DNA of 64,000 nt from Bacteroidales bacterium (lineage in GTDB: Bacteria > Bacteroidota > Bacteroidia > Bacteroidales > UBA12077), in the NCBI GenBank assembly GCA_013138975.1, contig WTBR01000132.1:1-64000 (forward strand), written 5' to 3'. The number at the start of each line of letters is the position of its first letter. The stretch's first letter is position 1. Of this stretch, positions 8,256-17,559 are shown piece by piece. Below the pieces are notes generated by a model. The model saw only the letters and a list, made by a program, of their open reading frames with translations. It was not told the origin of the DNA and ran no database searches. A program made the translations under genes and the position numbers.

Positions 8256-9623
8256 ATGAAAAAAGATGCTAAAATATTAGTTGTTGATGATAACAAAGAA
8301 ATATTAGTTGCAATTGAGATGCTATTGTCAAATTACTTTGGCATCATAAAAACGGCTAAGAACCCTAATTTAATTCCTTCGATAATAGGTAATGAGCTTT
8401 TTGATGTAATAATTTTGGATATGAATTATAGTGCAGGAATTAGTTCTGGTAATGAAGGGATATATTGGATGAATGAGATCCTAAAAGTTGATCCTGATGC
8501 TATAATTGTTTTTATAACTGCATATGGTGATTTTGAATTAGCAGTCAAAGCAATAAGAGAAGGAGGAACTGATTTTATTCAAAAACCATGGGACGATGAA
8601 AAGTTTATTACAACAATAGAGAATGCTTATAAGCTAAAAAAATCAAATATTGAAATATCAAATTTACGTCAGAAACAACAACATTTAAATGAAGATATAT
8701 CCAATCAATTTCCTGAAATTATTGGAAAATCAGATGCTATTAAGGATGTATTTAAGACCATTCATAAAGTAGCTAAAACAGATGCAAATGTTTTGATACT
8801 TGGCGAGAATGGAACGGGAAAGGAGTTAATTGCGAGGGAGATTCATAAAAAGTCAAATAGGTCAAAAGAGGTATTTATAAATCTCGATGTTTCTGCATTA
8901 CCGGAAAGTTTATTCGAAAGCGAACTGTTTGGTTATGTTAAAGGTGCATTTACTGATGCTAAATCCGATAAACCGGGAAAACTTGAATTAGCTAATGGTG
9001 GTACATTGTTTCTGGATGAAATAGGAAATTTGTCGTTTACAGCTCAGTCGAAACTCTTAACTGTGTTGCAAAATCGTGAAATAAGCAGGTTAGGAGCAAA
9101 TTATAAAATACCAATTGATATTCGTTTGGTATGTGCAACAAATAAAGACATTCATGAAATGATGAACGAAGAAAAGTTCAGAGAAGATTTGCTATACCGA
9201 ATTAATACTATACAAATTAATGTTCCTCCATTAAGAGATCGTGTTGGTGATGTAGAATTATTAATGAATTACTTTAAAGACTTGTATGAGTCGAAATACA
9301 ATAAAGAAATACTAAAAGTTCATAAGTCAGTAATTGATAAGCTTAACAAGTATAACTGGCCTGGTAATATTCGTGAATTGCGGCATATTGTTGAAAAAGC
9401 AGTCATATTATGTGAAGATAATGTATTGAATGAGAGTGACTTTTGGTTTGGGCTATCTAAAAAAGAAAGTGTAGTAGATACGTTAGATTTATCACAGAAT
9501 GAGAAGCGGATTATTTTAAAAGCGATTGAAAAAAATAAGGGTAATTATAGTAGTGCAGCGAAAGATCTAGGTGTTTCGAGAAAAACTTTGTATAATAAAA
9601 TGAAAAAGTATGGTTTGGAATAA
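8256..9623 (+). CDS. sigma54-dependent NtrC-family response regulator
   Basis: 455 residues: receiver domain (about 5-120; acidic pocket D11/D12, phosphoacceptor D55, conserved K in QKPWDD), sigma54-activator AAA+ domain (about 150-375; Walker A GENGTGKE, GGTLFLDEIG, arginine-rich RVGDVELL region), and a C-terminal Fis-type helix-turn-helix (GNYSSAAKDLGVSRKTLYNK). The sigma54-contact loop reads GAFTDA rather than GAFTGA, a variant that keeps the key F and T. It overlaps the kinase gene by 14 bp. Likely target: the divergent permease gene with its sigma54-like promoter. Confidence 0.93.
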   Translation: MKKDAKILVVDDNKEILVAIEMLLSNYFGIIKTAKNPNLIPSIIGNELFDVIILDMNYSAGISSGNEGIYWMNEILKVDPDAIIVFITAYGDFELAVKAIREGGTDFIQKPWDDEKFITTIENAYKLKKSNIEISNLRQKQQHLNEDISNQFPEIIGKSDAIKDVFKTIHKVAKTDANVLILGENGTGKELIAREIHKKSNRSKEVFINLDVSALPESLFESELFGYVKGAFTDAKSDKPGKLELANGGTLFLDEIGNLSFTAQSKLLTVLQNREISRLGANYKIPIDIRLVCATNKDIHEMMNEEKFREDLLYRINTIQINVPPLRDRVGDVELLMNYFKDLYESKYNKEILKVHKSVIDKLNKYNWPGNIRELRHIVEKAVILCEDNVLNESDFWFGLSKKESVVDTLDLSQNEKRIILKAIEKNKGNYSSAAKDLGVSRKTLYNKMKKYGLE

Positions 9624-10929
9624 ATACAGCATCAAGCTATTTGTATTTCTTGTTTCTCTTTGTCTTACTGGATTAGGTTTCTTTTGGTCACTGTTTTCAA
9701 GTCAATTAATAATTACCAATATTGTATTCTTGGCGGCTTTTATATCTGGCTTTCTTTTCTTGCTAAAATATTTAAATAAAACAAATCAGGATCTAAATCA
9801 GTTTTTAAGTTCAATTCAGTATTTAGATAATGTACCAAGCAAAAAACACACAGACTTGTCGCATGGGCAACTAAATTTAACATATCATAAAATTATAGAT
9901 CAATTAAAGGATGTTTGGATTGCAAAAGAATCGGAACGTCAATATTTTGAATTTGTGCTAGAGCAAATTGGTATTGGTATTCTTAGCTTTAATAATCAAG
10001 GGGAGATTGAAATATATAATCGAGCTGCTAGTGAGATATTTGGAATTAGAAATTTGAAGAATATAAAAGAGCTTGAAATAATTAAAAAAGATTTTGCTGA
10101 AGAACTTACTGATTTAAAATCAAATCAAGATAAATTATTAAATTTTAATGGAAAGCTTGAGCAATTAAAAGTATTAGTGCGGGCAGTAGATTTGAAAATT
10201 AAAGACAAAAGTGTCAGATTAATATCATTACAGAATATTAAAACACAGCTGGAAGAGAGTGAGTTGGAAGCATGGCAAAAATTAATTCGGGTGTTAACAC
10301 ATGAGATTATGAATTCAGTTACCCCAATTAAATCTTTAACATATAGCATGCAAAAATCTTTGTCGAGTAATCCCGAAATGAATAAGGATAATATATTGAA
10401 AGGATTAAGTGCAATTGAAAATAGGAGTAAGGGCTTATTGGAGTTTGTTGAATCATATAAAAATCTCACACAGATTCCAAAGCCAAATTATGAAAGAGTG
10501 CAAATAATCGATTTGTTTCAAAACATTAAAAGTTTGTTTGAGGAAGATTTCGAATTAGATAATATTGCTTTTAATCAGCGAATTACTTCTTCAGATATAT
10601 CCCTTATTGCAGATGAAAAACTACTTTCACAGGTAATTATTAATTTAATTAAGAACTCGATTTATGCTTTGGAAGGCCAAATGAAAAAGAGTATTGAGTT
10701 AATAGCAGAAATTACGGATAAAGAAAGAGTTTGTATAAGGGTTGTTGATAATGGAAAAGGAATTCCTGAAGAAGTGATTGATAAGATTTTCGTTCCTTTT
10801 TATACTACTCGTGAAAATGGTTCCGGTATTGGATTATCTTTTGCCAGACAGGTTATGGTTATGCATAATGGAAATATTCAAGTTCAATCCTTACCTAATA
10901 TTAAAACGGAATTTAGTTTATTTTTTTAG
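9610..10929 (+). CDS. sensor histidine kinase (NtrB/AtoS-like)
   Basis: 439 residues. Two transmembrane helices near the N-terminus (about 7-28 and 32-54) with almost no loop between them, so the signal is probably sensed in or near the membrane. Then a PAS-like region (about 115-190), a HisKA segment with LTHEIMNSVTPIKSL carrying the phosphorylated histidine, and a HATPase domain (NLIKNSIYAL N-box, DNGKGIP, PFYTTRENGSGIGLS). Its start overlaps the end of the response-regulator gene by 14 bp, so the two are translationally coupled and form a cognate pair. Confidence 0.92.
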   Translation: MVWNKYSIKLFVFLVSLCLTGLGFFWSLFSSQLIITNIVFLAAFISGFLFLLKYLNKTNQDLNQFLSSIQYLDNVPSKKHTDLSHGQLNLTYHKIIDQLKDVWIAKESERQYFEFVLEQIGIGILSFNNQGEIEIYNRAASEIFGIRNLKNIKELEIIKKDFAEELTDLKSNQDKLLNFNGKLEQLKVLVRAVDLKIKDKSVRLISLQNIKTQLEESELEAWQKLIRVLTHEIMNSVTPIKSLTYSMQKSLSSNPEMNKDNILKGLSAIENRSKGLLEFVESYKNLTQIPKPNYERVQIIDLFQNIKSLFEEDFELDNIAFNQRITSSDISLIADEKLLSQVIINLIKNSIYALEGQMKKSIELIAEITDKERVCIRVVDNGKGIPEEVIDKIFVPFYTTRENGSGIGLSFARQVMVMHNGNIQVQSLPNIKTEFSLFF

Positions 10930-11026
10930 TTAACTACTAAACATTTAAAATAAAAGAACGTACATAAAATTGGGTTAGTTTTATATTATCAATTGAATAT
11001 TGTAAACTTAATAAAAATTACAAATA

Positions 11027-11108
11027 ACTGCCACGCAGGTTACATTCGTATGTGGATGAAAGTTCCACCGGTTTATTAGACCCGGGAAAGCCCCGGGTTT
11101 CTTTTTTA
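11027..11108 (+). terminator. structured 3' region ending in a strong Rho-independent terminator
   Basis: ACCCGGG, AAAG, CCCGGGT (11080-11098) followed by TTTCTTTTTT is a GC-rich terminator in an AT-rich genome. It is preceded by a second hairpin GTGGA/TCCAC near 11052-11068 and by a possible pairing CCAC/GTGG. The block lies about 100 bp after the histidine kinase and its T-run touches the stop codon of the convergent gene at 11106. It may end the two-component operon, or be the 3' end of a small RNA; I see no clear promoter for the latter. Confidence 0.7.
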
Positions 11109-12209
11109 TTTACCTGAAAAGTGATCTATTATTTCATCATCTGTAGAAAGGTAATCTTTCATAAGATTAGCAGTTAAACATGCATGAACAGGAATAATTC
11201 CAATTAAACCTCCAATATTAATTTCATTGAATAAATCGCTGGTAACCTGAAGAGTTCCATGCTCTTGTGAAAGTTTTGTTAAATAGAAATCTTGCTCTGT
11301 TTCTTCCCAGCCTTTTTTATTTAAAAGAACTAATTTCCCAAAAACCTTTTTATCTTCTATTCTTAAGAAATCCTTAGAGAAATGTATGCCACCACCATGA
11401 ATAATTATTTCTTTTCTGTCTTTGTGTTTTGCAACAACAGGGCAAGCTAGTACTGTAGCTATCTGGTTAAAATTACATGAACCTAATTTGTTTTGCATTA
11501 GATCATAAAAAATAAAATTACCCGGACGAATCTCATTAATTTCAGAAAAATCATCAGCCAAACTGCATGTAGGTGTATCGCCAATTGACATTATTAATTC
11601 AGGATACTTGTCGATATATTGTTGTTTTAGAAGAGTCAATTTATGAATAGCATCTTTATGAATGTCAATTATCTCAGTAGTATCTTTTGCATTGTAAGCA
11701 TGCCCGGAATGAGACAAAAATCCCTTGAAAACTAATTTATTACATGTTGAAGATGATTTTAAGATTTTGTCAATAAGTAAAAAAATATCAAAAGAAACAC
11801 CCGTTCTGCCATATCCTGTATCAATCTTTATAAAGAATCCAACTTCGAATTTTAATTCTTTTGATAAAAATTCAACAGATTCGACGTTTTCAAGTGTTAA
11901 ATTTAATTGTGTTTCTTCTGCAAGTGAGTTTATTGTTTCAATTTCGCGTATATTTACTGGGAACGCAACCGTTATATCTTTCCAGTCATCGTTAGAAAAA
12001 TATTCTGCCATTTGTAATGATGAAACAGTAATTTTATCTACACCAAATTTTTTAAACCATCTTCCGATTATTCGTGATTGGTGTGTTTTAAAATGAGGTC
12101 TGAATATAAGATTATGTTTTTTTGCTTTTTCAGCCATTAATCGAATATTATTCAGGCACTTTTTCTTATCCAGAATTAGGGTTGGAGATACTATATTTTC
12201 AAGATTCAT
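11106..12209 (-). CDS. D-threonine aldolase / D-serine dehydratase-like PLP enzyme (alanine-racemase fold)
   Basis: 367 residues. An N-terminal alanine-racemase-type barrel carries the PLP lysine in RPHFKTHQS (K41). The C-terminal beta domain ends with H342-A-C344, the metal-binding H-x-C pair of eukaryotic-type D-serine dehydratase and D-threonine aldolase. It should cleave or deaminate a D-3-hydroxyamino acid using PLP and a divalent metal; the exact substrate is not visible. A single gene, convergent with the histidine kinase. A TATCTTTA element lies at 12232-12239 on the minus strand. Confidence 0.82.
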   Translation of the reverse strand: MNLENIVSPTLILDKKKCLNNIRLMAEKAKKHNLIFRPHFKTHQSRIIGRWFKKFGVDKITVSSLQMAEYFSNDDWKDITVAFPVNIREIETINSLAEETQLNLTLENVESVEFLSKELKFEVGFFIKIDTGYGRTGVSFDIFLLIDKILKSSSTCNKLVFKGFLSHSGHAYNAKDTTEIIDIHKDAIHKLTLLKQQYIDKYPELIMSIGDTPTCSLADDFSEINEIRPGNFIFYDLMQNKLGSCNFNQIATVLACPVVAKHKDRKEIIIHGGGIHFSKDFLRIEDKKVFGKLVLLNKKGWEETEQDFYLTKLSQEHGTLQVTSDLFNEINIGGLIGIIPVHACLTANLMKDYLSTDDEIIDHFSGK

Positions 12210-12603
12210 AATGTATTTTACAAAGTTTTTGTAAAGATAATTATTAATATGGAATCCTCTTTCTTGTACCGATTTTAATTTACCTTAGATCGTTTTTAGA
12301 ATGAATTTTGTGGCTATATTTTCTTGTTTGTAAAATAGGACTAACCAATATTGTAATACGATATTTAAAATTATATCACAATGTTTTGTTTTTAAATGAA
12401 CATTTGAAAAAATATTTTGTTTAAATAGTTCAAAGTTAGGATACTATTGTATAATTATACTATAAACGTGCTGTTGTAGTTAGGCACCCCTTAGTTCAAT
12501 AAAATAGATTAAAAAATTTGATGATTGATTAATTTATTTTGTGAATGTGATTGATTGGGTAATTGGAAATTGGAGTGAGGGGTGTTTTTAATTTACAAGT
12601 ATT
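12210..12603. other. gene-free stretch before a repeat element
   Basis: Holds the -7-like element of the upstream minus-strand gene (12232-12239) and otherwise AT-rich sequence. CACCCCTTA near 12486 can pair with TGAGGGGTG near 12577, leaving a long loop; significance unclear. No open reading frame of note. Confidence 0.5.
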
Positions 12604-12747
12604 AAATCTGTGAGACTATGATTTTGTAATCAAAATCATTTAACCGTTCCGATAGCTATCGAAATGATCACGAGTGGGCTCCACTGAGCTTGTGGAAGTG
12701 TAGACGAGGGATCTAAAGGCTTATTCCTCTCACCTTGATGCGTATGG
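12604..12747. repeat. dispersed repeat family B, copy 1
   Basis: Begins AAATCTGTGAGACTATG, contains the hairpin ATGATTTTG/TAATCAAAATCAT and the motif CCACTGAGCTTGTGGAAGTG, and ends near TTGATGCGTATGG. About 80% similar by eye to 17431-17558; part of it recurs at 57950-58137. It lies at the 3' end of the CNNM gene, seven bases from its stop codon. Confidence 0.75.
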
Positions 12748-12753
12748 AAAATT

Positions 12754-13797
12754 TTATTTTATATCAAGTCGTTTTGCTTTTCTTTCCCATACTTTTTTAG
12801 CAAGTTCCTGCATATCTTCCACATTATCAAATTCATCCATTATTTCTGTTCCTAAAAGTGTTTCAATAATATCTTCCATTGTAACAATACCAACCATTTC
12901 GCCATATTCGCCTACAACCATTGCAATGTGTTCCTTTTCTTCAATTAGCTTGTAAAACAAGCGCATAATTGGCATTTGTTCGTTAACAACTTTTATTTCG
13001 CGGTTTAAACTCTTAAGTCTCTCATTATGCTTTTTTTCAATAATGAATTGCATAATCTCATCTTTTAAAACATAACCAGTAATATTTTCAATCTCATCTT
13101 TATAAATAGGAATTCTTGAAAATCTGATTTTATCATTTTTCTTGAAAAAATCGTTAATTGTGATATCTTCATCATCAGCAAACACCACTGTTCGGGGAGT
13201 CATAATGCTTTTTACAGCAATTTTATTAAACACCATAAGGTTTAATAAAATTTTAGATTCTTCTTTTTTAAAGATACCTGCTTTTACACCAATCTCAGCC
13301 ATTGCATGAAATTCCGATCTGCTTAACATATCTTGATTTTCATCTTTTTTTAGCTTTCTTGTTATAAATTTTGCAAGAATAATAATTGGATAAAAAGGTG
13401 AATAAATCATTATCTTCAAAAAATATGGTACAATAGGAGCGAGGTTTCTCCAATAATTTGCTCCAAGAGTTTTAGGTATTATTTCCGAGAATATTAAAAT
13501 AGTAATTATTAACACTCCTGATGTGATTGATAAATATTCGTTTCCCCAAAGTTTTTGAGCCTGCACACCAACACCAATAGCTCCAATGGTATTTGCAAAT
13601 GTGTTGATAGTTAGAATAGCAGCTAATGGAGTATCTATTTCATCTTTAAATTTTTGTAATGATTTAGCAAAAGGTTTTTTTTCATTTACTTTACCTGCTA
13701 TAAATGTTGGAGTTATACTTAATAGCGATGCTTCAAGTATAGAACATATAAAAGAAATAATTACAGCAATTAAAAAATATAAAATTAGCAATCCCAT
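12754..13797 (-). CDS. CNNM/CorC-type membrane protein (DUF21 plus CBS pair)
   Basis: 347 residues: a DUF21/CNNM transmembrane domain (about 1-180, with helices near 3-25, 60-80, 92-110 and 125-145) followed by a CBS-domain pair (about 195-310, including IMTPRTVVFADD and the GEYGEMVGIVTMEDI motif). This family is linked to Mg2+ or other divalent cation export in the inner membrane. It lacks the C-terminal CorC/HlyC transporter-associated domain of the longer members. Last gene of the yicC-gmk-nadD operon, 26 bp after nadD. Confidence 0.87.
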   Translation of the reverse strand: MGLLILYFLIAVIISFICSILEASLLSITPTFIAGKVNEKKPFAKSLQKFKDEIDTPLAAILTINTFANTIGAIGVGVQAQKLWGNEYLSITSGVLIITILIFSEIIPKTLGANYWRNLAPIVPYFLKIMIYSPFYPIIILAKFITRKLKKDENQDMLSRSEFHAMAEIGVKAGIFKKEESKILLNLMVFNKIAVKSIMTPRTVVFADDEDITINDFFKKNDKIRFSRIPIYKDEIENITGYVLKDEIMQFIIEKKHNERLKSLNREIKVVNEQMPIMRLFYKLIEEKEHIAMVVGEYGEMVGIVTMEDIIETLLGTEIMDEFDNVEDMQELAKKVWERKAKRLDIK

Positions 13798-13823
13798 TTA
13801 TTTGTACTTTTAGTTAATTTAAT

Positions 13824-14399
13824 TCAAATTTTGTAAAAATTCATTTTCTCAATATACTTGTATACTTCAGCAGGAAGAAAGTATCTAATATCTTTATTTT
13901 CTTTAATAGATTTACGAATAAAGCTTGATGATACCTCCATTAGAGGTGCATTTATAATGTTAACATTTTCATGATCTTTGAATTCATTAATATTACAATT
14001 TGGACGTGGATACACGTAAAGATTATAATGTTTTAATATCTTTTCGTAATTCTTCCATTTATGAAAAGATTGGAGACTATCAGCACCAACTATTAAATTA
14101 AAATTGTATTTAGAATTTTTTTCTGATAAATAGGTGAGTGTATCAATTGTATATGATGGTTTAGGGAGATTAAATTCAATGTCGCTAGGCTTTATTCTTA
14201 AATCATCCTTTAAGGCAAGTTCAACCATATCAAATCTATCAAATTCATTTAACAGGCTACTTTTCTTTTTTAAAGGATTTTGAGGACTAACAACAAACCA
14301 AATTTCATCCAGGTCACTATACTCAACCATATAATTTGCTATTGCTAAATGACCAATATGTATAGGATTAAAAGAACCAAAATATAAACCTATTTTCAT
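13824..14399 (-). CDS. nadD: nicotinate-nucleotide adenylyltransferase
   Basis: 191 residues of the nucleotidyltransferase (HxGH) superfamily: GLYFGSFNPIHIGHLAIA (residues 3-20) holds the HIGH motif, and EVSSSFIRKSI near residue 155 is the ISSTxIR motif. Converts nicotinate mononucleotide and ATP to deamido-NAD in NAD synthesis. Starts one base after the gmk stop codon, so the two are cotranscribed and probably coupled. Confidence 0.94.
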   Translation of the reverse strand: MKIGLYFGSFNPIHIGHLAIANYMVEYSDLDEIWFVVSPQNPLKKKSSLLNEFDRFDMVELALKDDLRIKPSDIEFNLPKPSYTIDTLTYLSEKNSKYNFNLIVGADSLQSFHKWKNYEKILKHYNLYVYPRPNCNINEFKDHENVNIINAPLMEVSSSFIRKSIKENKDIRYFLPAEVYKYIEKMNFYKI

Positions 14400-14400
14400 C

Positions 14401-14970
14401 TTAAGAACGATTAATAAATTCTTTTATGGCTTTTTCAGATTCAGATATTGCTTTTTCTAATTCATCATTAACAATAATGAGATCAAATTTTTCTGCATAG
14501 CCAAGTTCTTCTTTTGCTTTTTTAAGCCTTACTTCAATATCTTCGGAACTGTCTGAAGATCGTATATTCAGTCTTCTTGCTAACTCTTCAACGCTTGGAG
14601 GCATTACAAAAATAGATAAAGCTCTATCTTGGTATTTTTTCTTGATATTTATTCCCCCAATAACATCTACATCGAAAATTACATGTTTACCTTGATTCCA
14701 GATTCTTTCTAATTCAGTTTTTAAAGTACCGTAAAACCGATTATCGTAAACTTCTTCCCACTCAACAAAATCATCCCCCTGTATTTTTTCTTTAAAGTCT
14801 TCTGCAGTAAGAAAATAGTAATCTTTTTTATCAGTTTCATTATCTCTTTTAGCACGGCTTGTTGCTGATATTGAAAATTCCAGACCTAAGTTCTTTTCTA
14901 AAAGATTTTTAACAATTGTTGTCTTACCTGACCCTGATGGTGCTGAAAATATAAATAGTTTACCTTCCAT
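14401..14970 (-). CDS. gmk: guanylate kinase
   Basis: 189 residues. P-loop FSAPSGSGKTTI (about 8-19), then the GMP-binding region ISATSRAKRDNETDKKDYYF and the VFDVDVIGG segment. Phosphorylates GMP to GDP. Full normal length. Gene order yicC-gmk-nadD is widely conserved in Bacteroidota and supports the call. Confidence 0.96.
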   Translation of the reverse strand: MEGKLFIFSAPSGSGKTTIVKNLLEKNLGLEFSISATSRAKRDNETDKKDYYFLTAEDFKEKIQGDDFVEWEEVYDNRFYGTLKTELERIWNQGKHVIFDVDVIGGINIKKKYQDRALSIFVMPPSVEELARRLNIRSSDSSEDIEVRLKKAKEELGYAEKFDLIIVNDELEKAISESEKAIKEFINRS

Positions 14971-14976
14971 TGTTAA

Positions 14977-15849
14977 TTATAGAATGTTTAGCATTTGTTC
15001 TTTAATTTTTTCCAATTCGTCTTTCATTAAAACGACAAATTTTTGGATGTCAGAATCATTTGCCTTTGAACCAATTGTATTAATTTCTCTACCAATTTCC
15101 TGACTAATAAAACCTAATTTTTTACCATTAGATTCTGATTCATTAAGCATTTCAATAAAATAATTACAATGATTTGAAAGTCTTACCTTTTCTTCTGTAA
15201 TATCAAATTTTTCTAAATAGTATATAAGTTCTTGCTCAAGTCTGTTTTTATCGAAATCTTGATCTTTAAGATTAGTTAGATTTTCTTCGAGTTTAGATTT
15301 TACCTTTTCAGTTCGTTGTACTTCAAAGGGAGTAATAGCCATTTTGTTTTTATCTATAATATTAATTCTTTGTTCTATATCTTCTTTAAGATATTTCCCT
15401 TCTTGTGTTCTGAACTCATCAAGTTGATCTAATGCTTTTATAGCCGTTTGTTTAATTATTAGCCAATCTTCTTCGTTAATTTTTTCACGTTCTACATTTA
15501 AAGTATCTGGAAGACGAATAGCCATTTGTAATAATTGCTCCGATGTTTGAATATTTAAATCATCTGCAATTGATTTTAATTGGGTATAATAATTTTTAAC
15601 AACAGTGGAATTTATTGAAGTCGCTTTATTGTTATCAGCAGTTTCATAATAAAGAATAAACTCTACTTTACCTCTTTGTAATTTTTTAGAAACAATGTTT
15701 CTTATTTCGAGCTCTTTCTCACGATAAATACCAGGTATTTTGGTATATATATCAAGGTTTTTACTGTTTAGAGATTTTATTTCAATAGTAACTTTTTTGT
15801 CTTTTAATTCACAATCGGCTTTACCATAGCCTGTCATCGATTTTATCAT
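14977..15849 (-). CDS. YicC/YloC-family endoribonuclease
   Basis: 290 residues with the diagnostic N-terminus MIKSMTGYGKAD and the C-terminal DUF1732 segment (FISQEIGREINTIGSKANDSDI), where conserved acidic residues of this nuclease family lie. YicC proteins are hexameric metal-dependent endoribonucleases involved in RNA decay. First gene of a four-gene operon with gmk, nadD and the CNNM gene; the gap to gmk is 6 bp. Confidence 0.93.
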   Translation of the reverse strand: MIKSMTGYGKADCELKDKKVTIEIKSLNSKNLDIYTKIPGIYREKELEIRNIVSKKLQRGKVEFILYYETADNNKATSINSTVVKNYYTQLKSIADDLNIQTSEQLLQMAIRLPDTLNVEREKINEEDWLIIKQTAIKALDQLDEFRTQEGKYLKEDIEQRINIIDKNKMAITPFEVQRTEKVKSKLEENLTNLKDQDFDKNRLEQELIYYLEKFDITEEKVRLSNHCNYFIEMLNESESNGKKLGFISQEIGREINTIGSKANDSDIQKFVVLMKDELEKIKEQMLNIL

Positions 15850-15881
15850 ATTATCTTTTTGAAATGATTGTATTTATAGGG

Positions 15882-15889
15882 CAAAGGTA
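15882..15889 (-). promoter_or_regulatory. -7 promoter element (TACCTTTG) of the yicC operon
   Basis: Exact TAxxTTTG match on the minus strand, 32 bp before the yicC start codon. No clear -33 TTTG was found. Confidence 0.5.
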
Positions 15890-15974
15890 AGAAAAATAGT
15901 TTATTAGTTGTGAGTTCCGTGTTCCGAGTTTTTAGTTCAAGCTTAGCTAATAAGTTTAAACTAAAATTTAGAAT

Positions 15975-17303
15975 TTAAATAATGGTTTTCTTTTTCCAGT
16001 TTCCGGTTAAATAATATATAAATGAAAGTACTAATCCAACAAACCATCCCAAAGGTATAGCCCACCAAATACCAATTTCGCCTAAATGTCGAGATAATAT
16101 CCATGCTCCTGGGATTCGAATAACCCACAGTGCGATTAAAGAAATAAACATTGGGATAATAGTATCTCCAGCACCACGCATTACACCTGCAATAGTAAAC
16201 ATTGCTGTAAAAACAATGTAGAATGCACCAACAATAGTAAGATATTCCCTTCCAATTCTTATAACTTCAGGATCATTTGTAAATAAATCCATAATAAAAT
16301 GCCCAAAAATTAGAACTACAGCCGATATTAAAATGGAAATTACAGATGACATTTTTAGAGTAGCAATAAGCCCTGCTTTAATTCTTTCTATTTTTTTAGC
16401 ACCTATATTTTGTCCGGTAAATGTTGCTAAAGCTGCGGCAAAGTTCATCCCTGCTAATGCAGCTAAAGAGTCTATTCGTGCTGCAACTGAATATGCAGCA
16501 ATAACATTAGTTCCAAAATCATTCACAATGCTAATTAGAGCCATCATTCCGGCAGCAACAAAAGATTGTTGTAATCCGGTAGGCAAACCAATTTTAACAC
16601 TCTTTTTGAAAATTACTTTGTCGAATGATAGGCCTTTTAATGCAAAGCGGATAATTTTATGTGTTCTGTTTAAATAAACTACCGCTGTAAAGAATGCACC
16701 ACCTTGAGCTAGGACAGTAGCTATTGCAACACCGGCTATTCCCCATTTAAAAACTAAAACAAATAGTAAATCAAGACCTATATTAATAAATGTGGAAATA
16801 ATCAGGAAATACAGAGGGGTTTTAGAATCACCCAAACCACGCAGGATTGCACTTGTTCCATTAAAACCAAAAGATACAACTACTCCTCCCATAAAAATAT
16901 TAAAGTAAGTTGTTGCTTGTGGTATAATTTCTTCTGGAAGTCTTAATAGTCTGAAAATCTCTTCGCTAAAAAATATACTAATAATACTTACCGTGATTGA
17001 TGCAAAAAATAAAAATATAAATAGAGTATTGATTGTCCGTTTTACCTTTTCAATATCTTTTGCTCCAAAATACTGAGCTATAACAATTGTGCTACCCGAA
17101 GCAATTCCGATTATTAAAGAAAGGAATAAAAAAATAATTGGAAAAGAAGCTCCAACAGCAGCTAAGGCTTCTTTCCCAATAAAATTACCTACAATAATAC
17201 TATCAACTATATTGTATAGTTGTTGGAAAACGTTTCCTAATAGCATTGGCAGGGCAAATTTAAGAATCTGAGAGCCTTCTTTCCCTACGGTTAAATCATT
17301 CAT
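15975..17303 (-). CDS. MATE-family multidrug/sodium antiporter
   Basis: 442 residues with about twelve predicted transmembrane helices in two homologous halves (MatE repeats about 15-175 and 240-400). Motifs include LPMLLGNVFQQLYNIVDSIIVGNFIG in the first helices and GGVVVSFGFNGTSAILRGLGDSKTP at the end of helix 4. Exports cationic compounds in exchange for Na+ or H+ across the inner membrane. Single gene; no regulator nearby. Confidence 0.92.
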   Translation of the reverse strand: MNDLTVGKEGSQILKFALPMLLGNVFQQLYNIVDSIIVGNFIGKEALAAVGASFPIIFLFLSLIIGIASGSTIVIAQYFGAKDIEKVKRTINTLFIFLFFASITVSIISIFFSEEIFRLLRLPEEIIPQATTYFNIFMGGVVVSFGFNGTSAILRGLGDSKTPLYFLIISTFINIGLDLLFVLVFKWGIAGVAIATVLAQGGAFFTAVVYLNRTHKIIRFALKGLSFDKVIFKKSVKIGLPTGLQQSFVAAGMMALISIVNDFGTNVIAAYSVAARIDSLAALAGMNFAAALATFTGQNIGAKKIERIKAGLIATLKMSSVISILISAVVLIFGHFIMDLFTNDPEVIRIGREYLTIVGAFYIVFTAMFTIAGVMRGAGDTIIPMFISLIALWVIRIPGAWILSRHLGEIGIWWAIPLGWFVGLVLSFIYYLTGNWKKKTII

Positions 17304-17430
17304 TTAGGTAAATTATATCTGTACAAAACTGATTATTTAAAATGGATATTCAAAATGAAAATAGATTTAAAACATTCGGTATTTAATCTTATTTCGTACA
17401 CTAATTATACTTTTAGACAAATGTTCTTAA

Positions 17431-17558
17431 ATCAGTGAGACTATGATTTTGTAATCAAAATCATCTAGCCGAACTGATCTCGAGCTGGCTCCACTGAGCT
17501 TGTCGAAGTGTAGTCGAGGGATCTCAAGGCTTATATTCCCTAAGCCTTGGTGCGTAAC
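17431..17558. repeat. dispersed repeat family B, copy 2
   Basis: Starts ATCAGTGAGACTATG, shares the ATGATTTTGTAATCAAAATCAT hairpin and the CCACTGAGCTTGTCGAAGTG core with copy 1, and ends TTGGTGCGTAAC. It abuts the point where the acyl-CoA synthetase pseudogene stops, so its arrival may have accompanied the loss of that gene's 3' part. Confidence 0.75.
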
Positions 17559-17559
17559 T

